In this document: positions 22,190 through 34,041 of the stretch, one piece after another
How positions within the stretch are numbered: the stretch's first letter is position 1
How the letters are laid out: every line of letters starts with the position of its first letter
From: Micromussa lordhowensis
Taxonomy: Eukaryota > Cnidaria > Anthozoa > Scleractinia > Lobophylliidae
Direction: 5' to 3'
Length of the DNA: 64,000 nt
Assembly (NCBI GenBank): GCA_964020085.1
Contig: OZ026608.1
Span: 20,983,812 to 21,047,811, forward strand
Made by a program: the position numbers and the translations under genes
The notes under the pieces: generated by a model
The model's database searches: none
What the model saw: only the letters and a program-made list of their open reading frames with translations
Told to the model about the DNA's origin: nothing

Positions 22190-25100
22190 ATGATGATTGT
22201 GGTTCGTACGTGCTGCTATGCCTGTGATTTGCGGACAGGCGTTCTGCTCATTGGAATCTTTGGTCTTGTAGGTATTGTATTGTCCCGTCGTTCGGTTTCG
22301 AGTTGTTTGCTCCGTCTATTTATGCTTATAAAATTGCGCTTCTAGATAATGTTATCCACTTACGTATGACCTTGTACTATCTAAGAAGGTCAACGTGATA
22401 AGATTATACGAATGCCAGTTTTGTGTAAAGTCAGTTGAAGTTTGTTGCTGTTTGGGTAAATGTCTAGTTTGAGTACTCGTCATGGATGGTAGGATCACAT
22501 AATTTTGCCACATCAAAATTAAATTTCTTTCTGGAAGAGAGATGGTGATTCACTTTAGGCTTTCAGTCTTCGGATGGAAATTCTCAGGGACGTGATCAAT
22601 AGACGCTGGTCTGTCCTGCAGTCATCTGCACCAGGCTTTGTTCTCGTGACATGGACGTCTTTGGTGTCAAGTTGGCGGATGATGGCGTATTCCAACAAGT
22701 GCCAGTGCTTGGAGCACGGATATCTCCATGCTGTTTTGAAACGATCTGGCATGCGGAACAGCGTGTTGGTGATGGTGAGTGTATGTTCAGCGCAGAGGCC
22801 GAGTACTAGGAGTCCGTTTTGGTTACAGTTTCCAACGCCTTCTTTGCCGATGGCATTTTCCCACAGGTAATGGTGTCTTCCCACTCGCCCGGCATTGAAG
22901 TCGCCGAGTAGCAGGAGTTTGTCTTTTGGAGGAACAGGGTATGTGGTAGCGCTGAGTTGATCATAGAACTAATTTTTCACGTCTTCGTCTGCATCAAGAG
23001 TTGGAACATAGGCAGATAAGAGAGTGATGAAATTGTTCTGTGGTAGGGGGACTCATAAGGTCATGAGTCGTTCGCTGATAGCGGTAGGAGTGAGTTGCCT
23101 CAAGAGACAATGTCAAACCAAGCTCAGAGAGATCCAGAATAACTGGTGGCAGCAAAAAGCGAGTAGACTCCAATGGTGTGCAGACAATCGCGACCTTAAA
23201 AACTTCTATGCAGGTACAAAACAGCTCTACGGTCCAGCACCTTCATCAACTGGGATCCTCCTGGCTACGGACTCCACAATCGTCCTAACGCATCCGCTTG
23301 ACGTCCATCCTTGCAGAGAACACGTCTCTACGCTATGGAACCAGGATCCACTGCTGAGAAGATATCCTGAGAAATGTCCCATCTCATCCCCTCCAATCCT
23401 GGATGAGCCAACCACCATCTCTTGTGGAGTTTGAGAAAGCAATGGAGAGCAAATTGAATGCCCCCAGGAGAGTCCCCTGATCCTGATAACATCCCATATG
23501 AATTGATTCTCATCCTGAGAATGTGGCCGGAAAGTTCCGAAAGACCTCAAAGAGACCGTTGTTATCACCATCTTCAAGAAAGGCGATCGAAAAGCCTGTG
23601 GAAACCATCGTGGCATTTTTCTTCTCTCGATTTCTGGTAAGATTTTGCCCGGGCCCTCTTGAACAGGCTGCAAGTTGTCGCAGAGGAAATCCTCCCTGAG
23701 TCCACGTATGGCTTCCGACAAGCCCGCGGCACCATCGATATGATCTTCTGTGCCAGACAAATACAAGAAAAAAGAAGAGGGCATCAGAAACCACTATTCT
23801 TTGTATTTCACGGCCTTGCAGCCTTAGAACTGAGAAATTGATGTCGGACACGAGCCGACGACGACGAGTTAGCGAGTTCTTTTTGCTTAGTAGGCCTCCA
23901 TAGGAAGACTCGAGCAGGACACGAAATCTGGCTCGCATTGACACACCGAGATAGAGTAGAAATGTAGTAAACATAATCACAACTCAGATAAAATTTAATC
24001 ATGGCAGGATTCATTCAATGATAACCTTGATCAAAACCTACCCATTCCCAGTTTTAACTGGTAGCAAATGAACAAGTGCAAGTGAACTAGGGGTACATAT
24101 TGATTTCTTCCCTTAAAGCGATCCATGTGTACATTGGTTGTGCTAATATCTTCTAATTTAGTTAAATATAAAGATCACTCAGTTTATTTGTTCAGTATTA
24201 TACATCCGCGAAATCTTCCCGCCCTGGCAAAAGGAATCTTCCTTAGTAATTATGAAACCTGTTTTTGGCGCCATTCATTTCGCCATCAAATTTAAGTTAC
24301 TTCTTAACTTATCTAAAAAGACTGGTAAATAGTGCTAAACTAATTCTAACTTTCTCTATTTCTAACAGTTTTACTCAAGTTTTGTGCTATATTCCAATTA
24401 TCATGAATACAAAGATTTTAAAAATCAAGAGGGTTCCGCCCTGGAAGATGAATCACCTGACAAGTACTTGAAAGGTACGTCTGCTATATTTCTTTACTGA
24501 TTGCTTGGCTCAAAGAACGTTTTGTATTTTTGGGTACCCTTTTTAGTCTTAGGGAGCTTTTGGTACATTAACTTGAAGTAAAGTTTGAGGCGCGGTGGCC
24601 TCATGCGCTGGACTCCGGAGCGAGCGCTCCGGGTTCGAGCCCTGGCCGGGGACATTGTGTTGTGTTCTTGGGCAAGACGCTTTACTCACGGTGCCCCTCT
24701 CCACCCAAGTGTATAATTGGGTACCGGCGAATTTAATGCTGGGGGTAACCCTGCGATAGACTAGCATGTCATCCAGGGGGGAGTAGAAATATTCCTAGTC
24801 GCTCCATGCTACTGAAACCAGGATAAGCTCCGGCCTGATGAGCCACTTGGCTCGTATGCAGACTTTACCTTACATGTAATAAGATTAACTAAGATTCGAT
24901 ATATTTTACAGTTTATGCAGACTCAGACGAGAAATTTGTTTTCTTTTGTTAGTTGCTATCCGCTTGAGACTCGTTGGAGTGACTTTTGGAGGTATGTCGA
25001 TGCTGGCAAACGTGCTGTTGCTGTGGTCTTACTGCTCGGTAAGTACAGGTCATCATTTGCCAATCTTGCTCCCGTACTGACTCAAACATTTCCCTCATGA

Positions 25101-26221
25101 GATTTTTTCCCTTCATTTCAGAGAAATCCGTATCTGGCCTACCCTTACTTGTACTTGAACATTTCCATGCTCTTTTACGCTTTCGGATTCACGATCTTTA
25201 GTTTAACCTTTACGGCCTTGGTAAGTCGACCGGAGTTGTTTCTATAACAAGTAGGTAGTTCTCGAGTTGCAGGCCAATGTTTGAGTTGCATTTACGTTGA
25301 AGTGGAAAAGATCACAGTTCCCTCTGTGTTCGAATCGATTATAAAGACGAAATAAAGAACAATACTTAATATAAAATGATAATAATCCGAGTATAAATCT
25401 CAAAATGTTGAGATTGCGAGTTAACGAACTATGTTTTTATTTACAGTTCTCGTATGTATATTTGGTAACTGCTTCGTGGTTCATATTAACGGTAAGTTAT
25501 ACACGCTTTTCTTCCCTTACCTTGGAGCTATATTTTCTTGTGCTATTTCTTCACCGGGATGCGATAAAAATGTTGTTATCGTTTCATAGATCTACCTCAT
25601 GAACGTGGTTTACTCATACGTGCAAACCCTTCGTCAGGATCCATCAGCCTTTGATACTGGCATTGCGGTAATTATATGAGTTGCCCTCTTTTCCTTTGTA
25701 GAATGTTTTTATCCAATTTATTTTTACTTGACTTAATGCGACGTGAAGTGACTTGACTTGACTTGACGTGACGTGACGTGACGTTACTTGACTTGAATTG
25801 AATTGACGTGACGTGACTTGACTTCACTTGACTTGAGTTGACTTGACGTGACGTGACGTGACGTGACGTGCTTTGACGTGACGTGACGTGACGTGACGTG
25901 ACTTAACTTGCCTTGAGTTGACTTGATTTGACTTGACTTGACTTGACTTGGCTTGACTTGACTTGACTGGGTGGCATATTAGGTGACGTCACTAATATTT
26001 TTGCCAGAGAAACAAATTTATAAATAACGAAGTGCAAATCAGGTTTATTTAAGTTCTCGGATTATAGCACAAAGCAGCACCATAAAGCTTTTTTTAACTC
26101 TTGTTCTTATGTACCAACATAAGGATTTCTTTGTTGTTGTCGTTGTTTGTTTTGTTTTTCATTTTATACACAGATGCAGGGTCCACCGTATTCAAGGTTT
26201 CCTGAAGTTCCGACTGAATGA
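22190..26221 (+). CDS. Gene B: four-transmembrane LAPTM4/Mtp-like protein, 7 exons
   Basis: Exons: 22190-22267, 24369-24474, 24953-25038, 25122-25220, 25447-25491, 25590-25667, 26174-26221, encoding 179 residues with consistent phases. N terminus MMIVVRTCCYACDLRTG; here the second CC pair is broken (CCYAC instead of CCCGC). Four hydrophobic spans match gene A. Exon 4 begins RNPYLAYPY, the conserved loop shared by all copies. The C terminus is MQGPPYSRFPEVPTE. Exon 6 is 12 bases shorter than in A and C. Intron 1 carries a 1.5-kb LINE-derived insertion absent from gene C. A polyadenylation signal AATAAA lies at 26443. Family assignment (LAPTM4/Mtp-like, late endosome or lysosome membrane) is inferred from topology and the tail proline-tyrosine motif. 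Confidence 0.85.
22446..23949. mobile_element. LINE insertion with inverted 5' part in gene B intron 1
   Basis: On the minus strand, about 23060-22555 encodes a LINE endonuclease: a LLLLGDFNAG block followed by VGRHHYLWENAIGKEG and, further on, LLEYAIIRQLD. On the plus strand, 23095-23840 encodes the following region and reverse transcriptase pieces (NFYAGTKQLYGP, LDEPTT, GESPDPDNIPYE, STYGFRQARGTIDM), with frameshifts. So the 5' half is inverted relative to the 3' half, endonuclease N terminus at the junction. Comparison with gene C intron 1 places the insertion edges near 22446 and 23949. No poly(A) tail is seen. The copy is dead. Confidence 0.75.
24582..24872 (+). mobile_element. tRNA-derived SINE, full length
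   Basis: Head GGCGCGGTGGCCTCATG resembles a pol III A box region and GGTTCGAGCCC is a clear B box. The body contains GTTCTTGGGCAAGACGCTTT, GGGTACCGGCGAATTTAATG and the tail GGCTCGTATGCAGACTTTACC. Further copies are at 33683-33978, 50892-51125 and, decayed, 54198-54430. It lies in intron 2 of gene B. Confidence 0.85.
25733..25968. repeat. TTGAC/GTGAC pentamer minisatellite
   Basis: Array of mixed CTTGA and CGTGA units over about 235 bases in intron 6 of gene B. Gene C has no counterpart, so it arose or expanded after the duplication. Confidence 0.85.
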
Positions 26222-26619
26222 AACTGTCGACAAACTTGCCAACACGTCCAGTTACTGTTTGTTGTTGTTGTTTTAGCATACCGCGTACATTGTTTACTGA
26301 GGTAAACTCTTAGATTGGCTTTCGGAGAAGAGCGCGACGAAAACGGCGGGGTTAGGAAGAGCGACGCTTGGGAACGAATCAGGAAGTACATCAATGTCAA
26401 GAACTAATGAAGTTGCGTGCAATTTATATGTAAGGATAACACAATAAAAAGCACACTGAATAAATTTTTGCTGCCCTTGTCACCGAGTGTATAAAGATCA
26501 AGCGATCAGAACCGTTACAAGATATACACTAATTGATGTAATACGCATCAATACAAAAATGCACGAGTGCTATGAAGCGCGCGCGTTACAACACAGTCCT
26601 AAATGGAATCTAATTACAC

Positions 26620-27216
26620 CCTAAAACAAGTCCATTCTAGGGTTACGGCTGATGAAAAAGTCATCACTATTAAGTCCCAGAGGGTGAATTGATCGAAGCC
26701 GGTAGGCCCACTGGACATCCCTATTTTCTTCGTTATAACGCTTGTCTATCAGCAGTACCCTAACATCAGTCAAACACAGATGGTCTGGTTGATTAAGGTG
26801 CCGGTATATGCATTCATCCTAAGCCTTATTTTCAGTCGTAAGCCTTCTGTGGGCATTGAGCCTAGACTTATGGTTATTAAACTTAGTCCTAAATTTTGTA
26901 ATAGTTGATCCTACATACTGCATTTCACATCTGGCGCATGATAACAAATATACAACTTGATCGGAATTACAATCCACATTAAAGTTGATTACAAATTTAT
27001 CACCTGTAACTCTACTCCTAAAATCTATACCGTCAACCCGAAAATCACACACCCTGCATCTGCTACCCCCGCACCTGCAACAGCCCGTATCGTTCACTGG
27101 CGTTTTCATTTCCAAGTGAACTAAAATGTAATTAAGGCTTTTAGGCCTCCTAAATGCCACCATCGGTGGCTGTTCAATGGCTGCTTGCAACATCTCGAGG
27201 ACCTCAAAACAGGGTG
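26620..27216 (-). mobile_element. Penelope-like element fragment (GIY-YIG endonuclease)
   Basis: The minus-strand frame reads FEVLEMLQAAIEQPPMVAFR, then a cysteine cluster (GCCRCGGSRCRVC), then VVYLLSCARCEMQYVGST and FRTKFNNHKSRLN. This is the pattern of the GIY-YIG endonuclease with its preceding zinc-binding linker in Penelope-like retroelements. A stop interrupts it after TENKA, beyond which the same frame continues (DECIYRHLNQPDH, LRSIHPLGL). No reverse transcriptase is present here. The insert lies in the gene B downstream flank and is missing from the equivalent place after gene C. Confidence 0.75.
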
Positions 27217-27221
27217 TCCTT

Positions 27222-27552
27222 ATAGTGCGTTCGAATATTTACCACTGGAATTGCGCGGTTGCTCAGTAAACGCCATACTTGTTTTGCTGCCGCTCGAATC
27301 AGTTCCGTGAGTTTCAGGAGTAGTGAACAACTTTCTAATAGTGACTTCCAGCTTACCTGCAAGTCCATTGAGATATCCAAAACCTCAAAGATTTTTTTAC
27401 TTGCAACACTAATTTCTGCAAAAATTATTATTTTCTTCTAAGGCCAAAAATCTTAAAAGTAGGATTTCCATCGAAAGACTCGAAAAAGTGGTGAATAAAA
27501 AGTGTTTATTTCAATGTTAAAGAGATCTTCATGATCACTCAATAGGGAGCTT
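27222..27552. repeat. Segment duplicated downstream of genes B and C (copy 1)
   Basis: Nearly identical to 32985-33312 (shared blocks GTGCGTTCGAATATTTACCA, CAGTTCCGTGAG and GTTAAAGAGATCTTCATGAT). Its position after gene B, with the partner after gene C, shows that the tandem duplication included downstream DNA. Confidence 0.85.
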
Positions 27553-27670
27553 AAGCAAACCACGACGACAATGAGAACGCCGCCAAACTAAAGGCTTAAT
27601 GAGTAAAACAATAGCCGTGCACGTGCGTTATAAATCTTTGTACATTGCTTTGCCGTCCTCTGCAAAACAA
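27549..27670 (+). repeat. Partial copy of the GCTTAAGCAA MITE-like element
   Basis: Matches 1021-1150 from GCTTAAGCAAACCACGACGA through the GCCGTCCTCTGCAAAACAA block; its right end is missing. Confidence 0.65.
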
Positions 27671-28194
27671 CAAAACGTTAACTTAAGGACGGCCATTAAA
27701 TTTAACTTCTTAACTACAATCCCAGACAAAAGAGTTGGGACACGAAGTAAGTTCTCCCCTCCCCCCACTTTCAATGTTGATAATCAGGTGATTTTTTCCC
27801 TTTTTGTTGGAAAAAACGCGATATTTTCCAACATTGATTAGGGGGGATGGGGGATACGTGATACAGCTCAAGTGTCCCAACTACTTTTGGCCGGGATTGT
27901 AGCTTCTAGTAAACAGTGTTAAAATATTTCTTACTATCCCTTTTTCTAACAGCTTTCCGCAAGTTATGTTATTTAATCATTCCAGTTTGCATTCCTACAA
28001 AACTCTTACTGCCCAGATCAAAAACAAGTCGAGTACTGTGGATCACAAGTATTTTAAAGTTAGGTCTTTTTTTCAGACTCTCTCTATGCTTTCTTGCTTC
28101 ATCGCTCGACAAGAAATGCACGTTTAAGTGCCTATGAAGTAAACAACAATTGCTGGTTATTGCAGATAGAAGACCCGATAGAAGCTATTTTAAG
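27671..28194. other. Spacer between B and C duplication units
   Basis: Contains an imperfect inverted stretch at about 27720-27900 (CTACAATCCC ... GGGATTGTAG with inner CAATGTTGAT/ATCAACATTG-like arms), possibly another small fold-back element. No gene is recognised. Confidence 0.4.
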
Positions 28195-28323
28195 AATGCT
28201 TGTAACTGCACGTCAGCGTATTTGGCCTTCCCGAACTCCTTTCCAGGGCTCTTCAGTTGGAGGAGAGGGGAATGGGTCTGTTGGCAGCGTTCTATCTGTC
28301 CCGGCCAGGACCCGGTAGCCTGC

Positions 28324-28780
28324 CTGTATTCGCTACTTGCACATACCCATAATCCTTTGCGTTTTGGGGGGGGGGGGTAACCAGTAGAAGAAATGTATGG
28401 TATCATGACAAAAATTAGTTCGGTGAGCTCGCAAAACCAGCTACTAATGCTTAAAAATGCACCAGAATTTACCAAAATCATGATAGGAGAAATTTGTACT
28501 AGTTTATAACTAAATGTAGAGAAATTTTTTTTTTGTCCATACATCGTCTGTAAAATTACAAGACGATGTATCGACAAAAAAAAAATTCTCTACATTTAGT
28601 TATAAACTAGTACGAATTTCTCCTATCATGATTTTGGTAAATTCTGGTGCATTTTTAAGCATAAGTAGCTGGTTTTGCGAGCTCACCGAACTAATTTTTG
28701 TCATGATACCATACATTTCTTCTACTGGTTAACCCCCCAAAACGCAAAGGATTATGGGTATGTGCAAGTAGCGAATACAG
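28324..28780. repeat. 457-bp fold-back MITE
   Basis: Left arm starts CTGTATTCGCTACTTGCACA and the right arm ends with its complement TGTGCAAGTAGCGAATACAG. The arms are nearly identical over about 215 bases each and meet around CGTCTGTAAAATTACAAGACG. The left arm contains a G run (28368-28377) where the right arm has a shorter C run. It interrupts the gene C upstream region relative to gene B. Confidence 0.9.
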
Positions 28781-28794
28781 AAATTAACCCTGTA

Positions 28795-29615
28795 AATATT
28801 ATATCCGCTTCATATACCAGCGGTATGTAGCGTCTGCGACAACCCTGAGGCGAAGTTTATCAGGGCCAACATCAAGAGGACGACAATGGATGCCTACTCA
28901 TCTGTAACCTGCATAAGCTGTTGGTTTAGTTTTAGCCTTTCTGGAGAACAACCGTGCACAAGTTTTCAGGCGACAGTTCTGGCGATGTCTGTCTCCTTTT
29001 CTTTCGTTTTTTGTTTTCACTTTATTCAGTGCAAATGTAATATTGTCATTTTGTGAGTAACCTTTGAGTTGGTTTGACGCATAACTGAGTCATGCTCTAA
29101 TGAGCCGTGTCAGAAAAGCATTCCAAACACTTCAAAAATACAGCTTGTTATTTCGTATTATTTAGCTTTGAAGGAACACAAAGTCATGCTGTTCTTCTTA
29201 AGAAAGAGCAACTAAAAGGATTGAATGCTTTACATAATGAAAAGCCAAAAAGTATTGATCAAGATTTGAGAAACATTTGCATGTATATTTATAGCATTAG
29301 GACAAACATTATCTACCTCACCATTCAATTTCAACTCAAGCAAAAAGATAACAATGTCAAGGTTGAATATCAATTCACCGCATTGATTGGCTCCTTGAAA
29401 TCACGTCATGGTCGTTAGGGTTTTGATTGACAGTAACTTCCTCTTAACTACCATGTGATTGGAATGTGGGGGTAAAAGGAAGCGAGATATATTACAGCTA
29501 CATGCTGCATTAATTGCTGACGCATCTAAAAACGCGTTTATTCCGCTGCTTCGTATTTTACGATTCACGAGAATTCTTACAGCACGCTCAGGCCGTCGTT
29601 AACAGCGAAGAAAAC
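28795..29615. promoter_or_regulatory. Gene C upstream region, conserved with gene B
   Basis: Colinear with about 21140-22189 upstream of gene B, with small indels. It is the likely location of the gene C promoter and 5' UTR, but no defined core promoter motif can be assigned. Confidence 0.35.
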
Positions 29616-32250
29616 ATGGCGATCTTGGTTCGTACGTGCTGCTGTGGCTGTGATTTGAGGACAGGCGTTCTGCTCATTGGAATCTTTGGTCTGGTAGGTA
29701 TTGTGTTGCCCCGCCGTTGAGCGTGAGTAAAATAAAATAAATAAATAACCTTTATTTACCATCGGCGGTGTGTATAGCACAAAGGCTAATAGAACATAGC
29801 ATTATTAAGAATCCCAACTGGCAGGAGGCAAACCAGTTGGCTATTTCGAGTTGTTTTCTCTGTCTGTTTATGCTTGTTAAAGTGCGTTTCTAGATACTGT
29901 TATGTACTTGTGTCTGTCCTTGAAACTTGTGTCTGTCCTTGAAAGAAAAGACGTGATACGAATGCCAGTTTTGTGTAAAGTCAGTTGAAGTTTCTGGAGT
30001 AGAAATTTAGTAAAACCAATTGCAACTATGACAAAATTTAACCGATTGAACATGATTTAACCTCGATCAAAACCTACGCATTCCAAGTTGTAAACCTAAT
30101 AACGCAAGTGAACTAGGGGAACATGTTGATTTCTTTCCTTAAGGCGGACGAAAGCAGTTCACAACTATCGATCCATGTGTACATGTCTCATTTACTTAAA
30201 TCAGTTGATTTGTTCAGTTTTATTCTGTGGTATCCGTGAAATCTTCCCCTTCTTGTAAAAGGAATATCTCGGCTTAATAATTATGAATTCAAACCTGTTG
30301 GACGAGTTCCAAGTACTTCCTTCTTCTTCTATGTGCTCGGCTTTCTCGAGTGCCACCGAGGCCGCTTGTATCATGAATCTCCACAAAGGGGATCACTTAT
30401 CGATCTTATATGTTGAATATTAAACCCGTAATCATCTTCTACCCATGCAAAGGACAGTGTTTTGCGCACCATTCAATGTTGACGGGAAATAAACTGGACG
30501 AAACTAACCTCAAAGACTTCTTTAATTGCCCTAAACAAATTGTCAAACAGTGTTAAAATAATTCTAACTTTTCCTCTTTCTAACAGCTTTACTCGGCTTT
30601 TGCGATGTATTCCAGTTATGATGGATACAAAAGCCTTACTGAGATCGATAAAACATACAGTCCATCGACCCTTGATGAAAAGTTGCCCGTGGCTTACAAG
30701 TATTTTAAAGGTACTCCTCTGTTATTTTCTTTCTCCGCTTTCTTTGCTTCGCCTCTTGACATGAAATACATAAAGGACCATAATGATTACCTGGCTCAAA
30801 GTAGATTTTGTATTTTTGGGTAGCCTTGTAGCATTTAGGGAGCTTTTGAAAGCAAAACTTCCTCCAAATAAATTCTTCGATTTTTGTCAATTCCACCTTA
30901 TTTGTATGGTGACGACATTTCTGAATGTTCTGTACATTGGCTTGGAGATTCGATTTTACTGATTTATGCTGACGAGAACTCTCAACAAATCGAAAGTACT
31001 CACACAAAATGTTATTTTTCTGCGTTCTTTAGTTATTATCCGCTTGGGCATTGTTGGAGTGGTTTTTGGAGGCTTCTCGATGTTGGCAAATGCGCTTTTG
31101 TTGGGGTCTTACTGCTCGGTAAGTACAGGTCCTTGTTTGCCAATATTGCCCCGTACTGACTTAATCATTCTCTCATCGATTTTTTTTTTCTCCATTTCAG
31201 AGAAACCCGTATCTGGCCTACCCTTATTTCTTCTGGAACATTTTTATGCTTCTTTACACTTTCGGACTCACGATCTTTTACATTGCCATTTGGAACGGGG
31301 TAAGTCGATCGGTAGTTTCCGAGTTGCGTTGTAGTGGAAAACATGATAACAGCTATCTCTATGTTGGACTCGAAACTAATGGATGTCTGAAAATACTATA
31401 AAAACAAAAACTATACCAGGTAAAAATGTTGAAGATCATGAGTTAACTAAATATTTTTATTTGCAGTTCCAGTATATCTTTGTGGTAAATACTTTGTGGT
31501 GGCTCTTATCGGTAAGTTGTCTACCCTTTTCTTACTTTATATTAAAATATTCGCTCGCCTTGGACCTATATTTTCTTGTGTTATTTCTTCACCGGAATGT
31601 GATAAACAGAAATGTTTTTGTCTTCTCATAGGTCTATCTCATCCTCGTGGTTTACTCGTACATCGAAACCCTTCGTCAGGATCCGTCAGCCTTCGATATT
31701 ATCCCAGGCCCGGTCATTCTGGTAATTAAAACAGTTGTTCTGTTTTGCTCTGTAGAATGTTTTTATCCAATTTATTTGTATTTTTGTAGCATTTGGCAAA
31801 ACACTGTCCCTTTGAACTGAAGAATTTCGATTCAAAAGCTTGCCATAGCTGCATTTCCAATCTCGGATGGGTGTTGTGTGACAAAATCACGATATTCGGG
31901 TAGAAGTTTCCTTGTTTCTGAGTTACATTGCGTTCTAGCCATCACGAGTTCTGTGGGCAAAACGCTTGCTTCTCAAAGATTCAGACGGTTTTTTATGCAT
32001 GTAGTCTTAGGGATTTTATTGTAATCATTGAAAAAAAAGATTGAAACTAATTTGTAAATAGCAAAGTGCAAATCAGGTTTATTTAAGTTCTCGGATTCTC
32101 AGCGCTGAGCAGCACGATAAAGCTTCTTTATATTTGCAAACCTCTCATGAAAGGCCTAAACTCTCGTTCACATGTATGAACACAATTTGTTTATTTATTA
32201 TTTTATTTTAGACACAGATGCAGGCTCCGCCGTACACAAAGTTTCCTTGA
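29616..32250 (+). CDS. Gene C: four-transmembrane LAPTM4/Mtp-like protein, 7 exons
   Basis: Exons: 29616-29693, 30587-30710, 31033-31118, 31201-31299, 31467-31511, 31632-31721, 32218-32250, encoding 184 residues. N terminus MAILVRTCCCGCDLRTG and C terminus MQAPPYTKFP. The extracellular or luminal loop in exon 2 is longer than in B (41 against 35 codons) and acidic. Hydrophobic spans lie in exon 1-2, exon 3 (GVVFGGFSMLANALLLGSY), exon 4 and exons 5-6. Exon boundaries and phases equal those of A and B, so this is a third intact copy. AATAAA at 32632 is the likely polyadenylation signal. The D exons about 2.2 kb downstream could supply an alternative 3' end. Confidence 0.87.
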
Positions 32251-32381
32251 AGTTCCAGCTGAATGAAACTGTCGACAGACTCGACAACACGTCAAGTTGC
32301 TGTTTTTTTTTATTGTCGTTATTTTAACATACTGCGTGAATTCTTTACTTAAGTAAACTCTTAGTCGTTCCCAGGCACCAA

Positions 32382-32455
32382 CCTTGTTCCCTGGGCCTTT
32401 TCCCTGGCTTGGGGACTTGGCGCCCCAACACCGGGGAAAAGGCCCTGGGAACGAG
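32382..32455. repeat. Short fold-back repeat
   Basis: AACCTTGTTCCCTGGGCCTT at the left and AAGGCCCTGGGAACGAGGTT at the right pair over about 28 bases with a small loop. Confidence 0.75.
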
Positions 32456-32699
32456 GTTGCCCAGGGGGCATTGGATTTCGGAGAAGAGCGCGACGAAAAC
32501 GGGGGAGGGGCGGGTGGTGCGGGGGATTAGGAAGAGCGACGCTTGGGAACGAATCAGGAAGTAAATTAACGAAGTCACGGTTGTGTGCAATTTATATGTA
32601 AGCATCCATTGATGCAGATGTAGGACAACACAATAAAAAGCACATTGAATAAATTTTTGCTGTCCTTACTACTGAGTGTATAAAGATAAATGTATGTAT

Positions 32700-32850
32700 A
32701 TAAGTTGAAAGATTAAAGAGGATGCATCGATTTTTCTGTGACTCTGAGTTTTGCGCCTAAGCGCTCGTAACTTTTCTGTCTGACGAGCGCTTAGGTGCGA
32801 AACTCAGAGTAACAGAGAATCGATGCGTCCTCTTTAATCTTTCAACTTAT
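32700..32850. repeat. Palindromic MITE
   Basis: Arms ATAAGTTGAAAGATTAAAGA and TCTTTAATCTTTCAACTTAT enclose further complementary sequence including CTCAGAGT and GCGCTTAGG stretches. It occupies the position downstream of gene C where gene B has a Penelope fragment. Confidence 0.85.
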
Positions 32851-32984
32851 GTATACTTAGCTCTGCTACCACAGCATTGAGCACTTTATGCCAAGGTAGA
32901 CTCTACCTCCACATTTATATGTATATATATTTTTTTTTCAGATGCATTAATTTTCTTATAATACTAATGCTCCAGGCATTAGTT

Positions 32985-33312
32985 AGTGCGTTCGAATATT
33001 TACCACTGGAATTGTGGTTGCTTAGTAAACGCCATCCTTGTTTTGCTTCGGCTCGAATCAGTTCCGTGAGCTTCAGGAGTAGTAAACAACTTCCTAATAG
33101 TGACTTCCAGCTTACCTGCAAGTCCGTCGAGATATCCAAAACCCAAAAGATTTTTTACTTCAAGCACTAACTTCTGCAAAAATTATTAATTTCTTCTAAG
33201 GCCAAAAAATCTTCAAAGTAGGATTTCCATCGAAGGATTCGAAAAAGTGGTGAATAAAAAGTAGTTATTTCAATGTTAAAGAGATCTTCATGATCACTCA
33301 ATAGGGAGCTTA
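32985..33312. repeat. Segment duplicated downstream of genes B and C (copy 2)
   Basis: Partner of 27222-27552, collinear across its whole length with few substitutions. Confidence 0.85.
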
Positions 33313-33682
33313 ATTGTTTCCTAAATAGTTCCCAAACTGCAGTCAATATTTGAGTTGCGCTATAGTGGAACCGACCAGAGGTGGCCTCTATTTCAAATCG
33401 AAAAGGAACCAGCTATTTCAAATGGCACAGCCGTCGCTATCCTAGGCTTACGTACTTACGAAACTTAATTCCCGAGGTGGTCGCTTATTTAAGTTTCGAA
33501 AGTATTAATTACTTATTAACCGAGAGTAAGTGTCTCAAACCAAGACCTTGCATGGCCGAGGATTGAGATTTTGTATGTAACGAAAGTCCCCGGTAAATTA
33601 AGGAACGGTATTCTTTGCCCCGCCGGTGGTGATAATAGTAAAATACATGGAAAAGAACCGCGATATAACGAAAGCTCGTTAT

Positions 33683-33978
33683 GCATACGAGCCAAGTGGC
33701 CCATCATGCTCAGGCCGGAGCTTATCCCGGTTTCCGTGGCATGAAGCGACTAGGAATATTTCTACTCCCCCCTGGATGGGATGCCAGTCCATCGCAGGGT
33801 ACTCCCAGCATTAAATCCGCCGGTACCCATTTATACACCTGGGTGGAGAGAGGCACCGTGAGAGTAAAGTGTCTTGCCTAAGAACACAGCGCAATAATGG
33901 CCCAGGCCAGGGCTCGAACCCGGAGCGCTCGCTCCGGAGTCGAGCGCACTAACCATGAGGCCACCGCGCCTCCCAAAC
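33683..33978 (-). mobile_element. tRNA-derived SINE, full length, with target duplication
   Basis: Same family as 24582-24872. On the minus strand it starts GGAGGCGCGGTGGCCTCATG, has the B box GGTTCGAGCCC and ends GGCTCGTATGC. CTCGTTAT flanks both sides (33675-33682 and 33979-33986), an 8-base target duplication. The surrounding sequence (AACGAAAG ... CGTTATAATGAGG) is itself a repeat-like unit. Confidence 0.88.
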
Positions 33979-34041
33979 CTCGTTATAGCGAACATATTTT
34001 CCCAGTACCTTGGCCCTTCGTTATAATGAGGTTCCGCTGTA

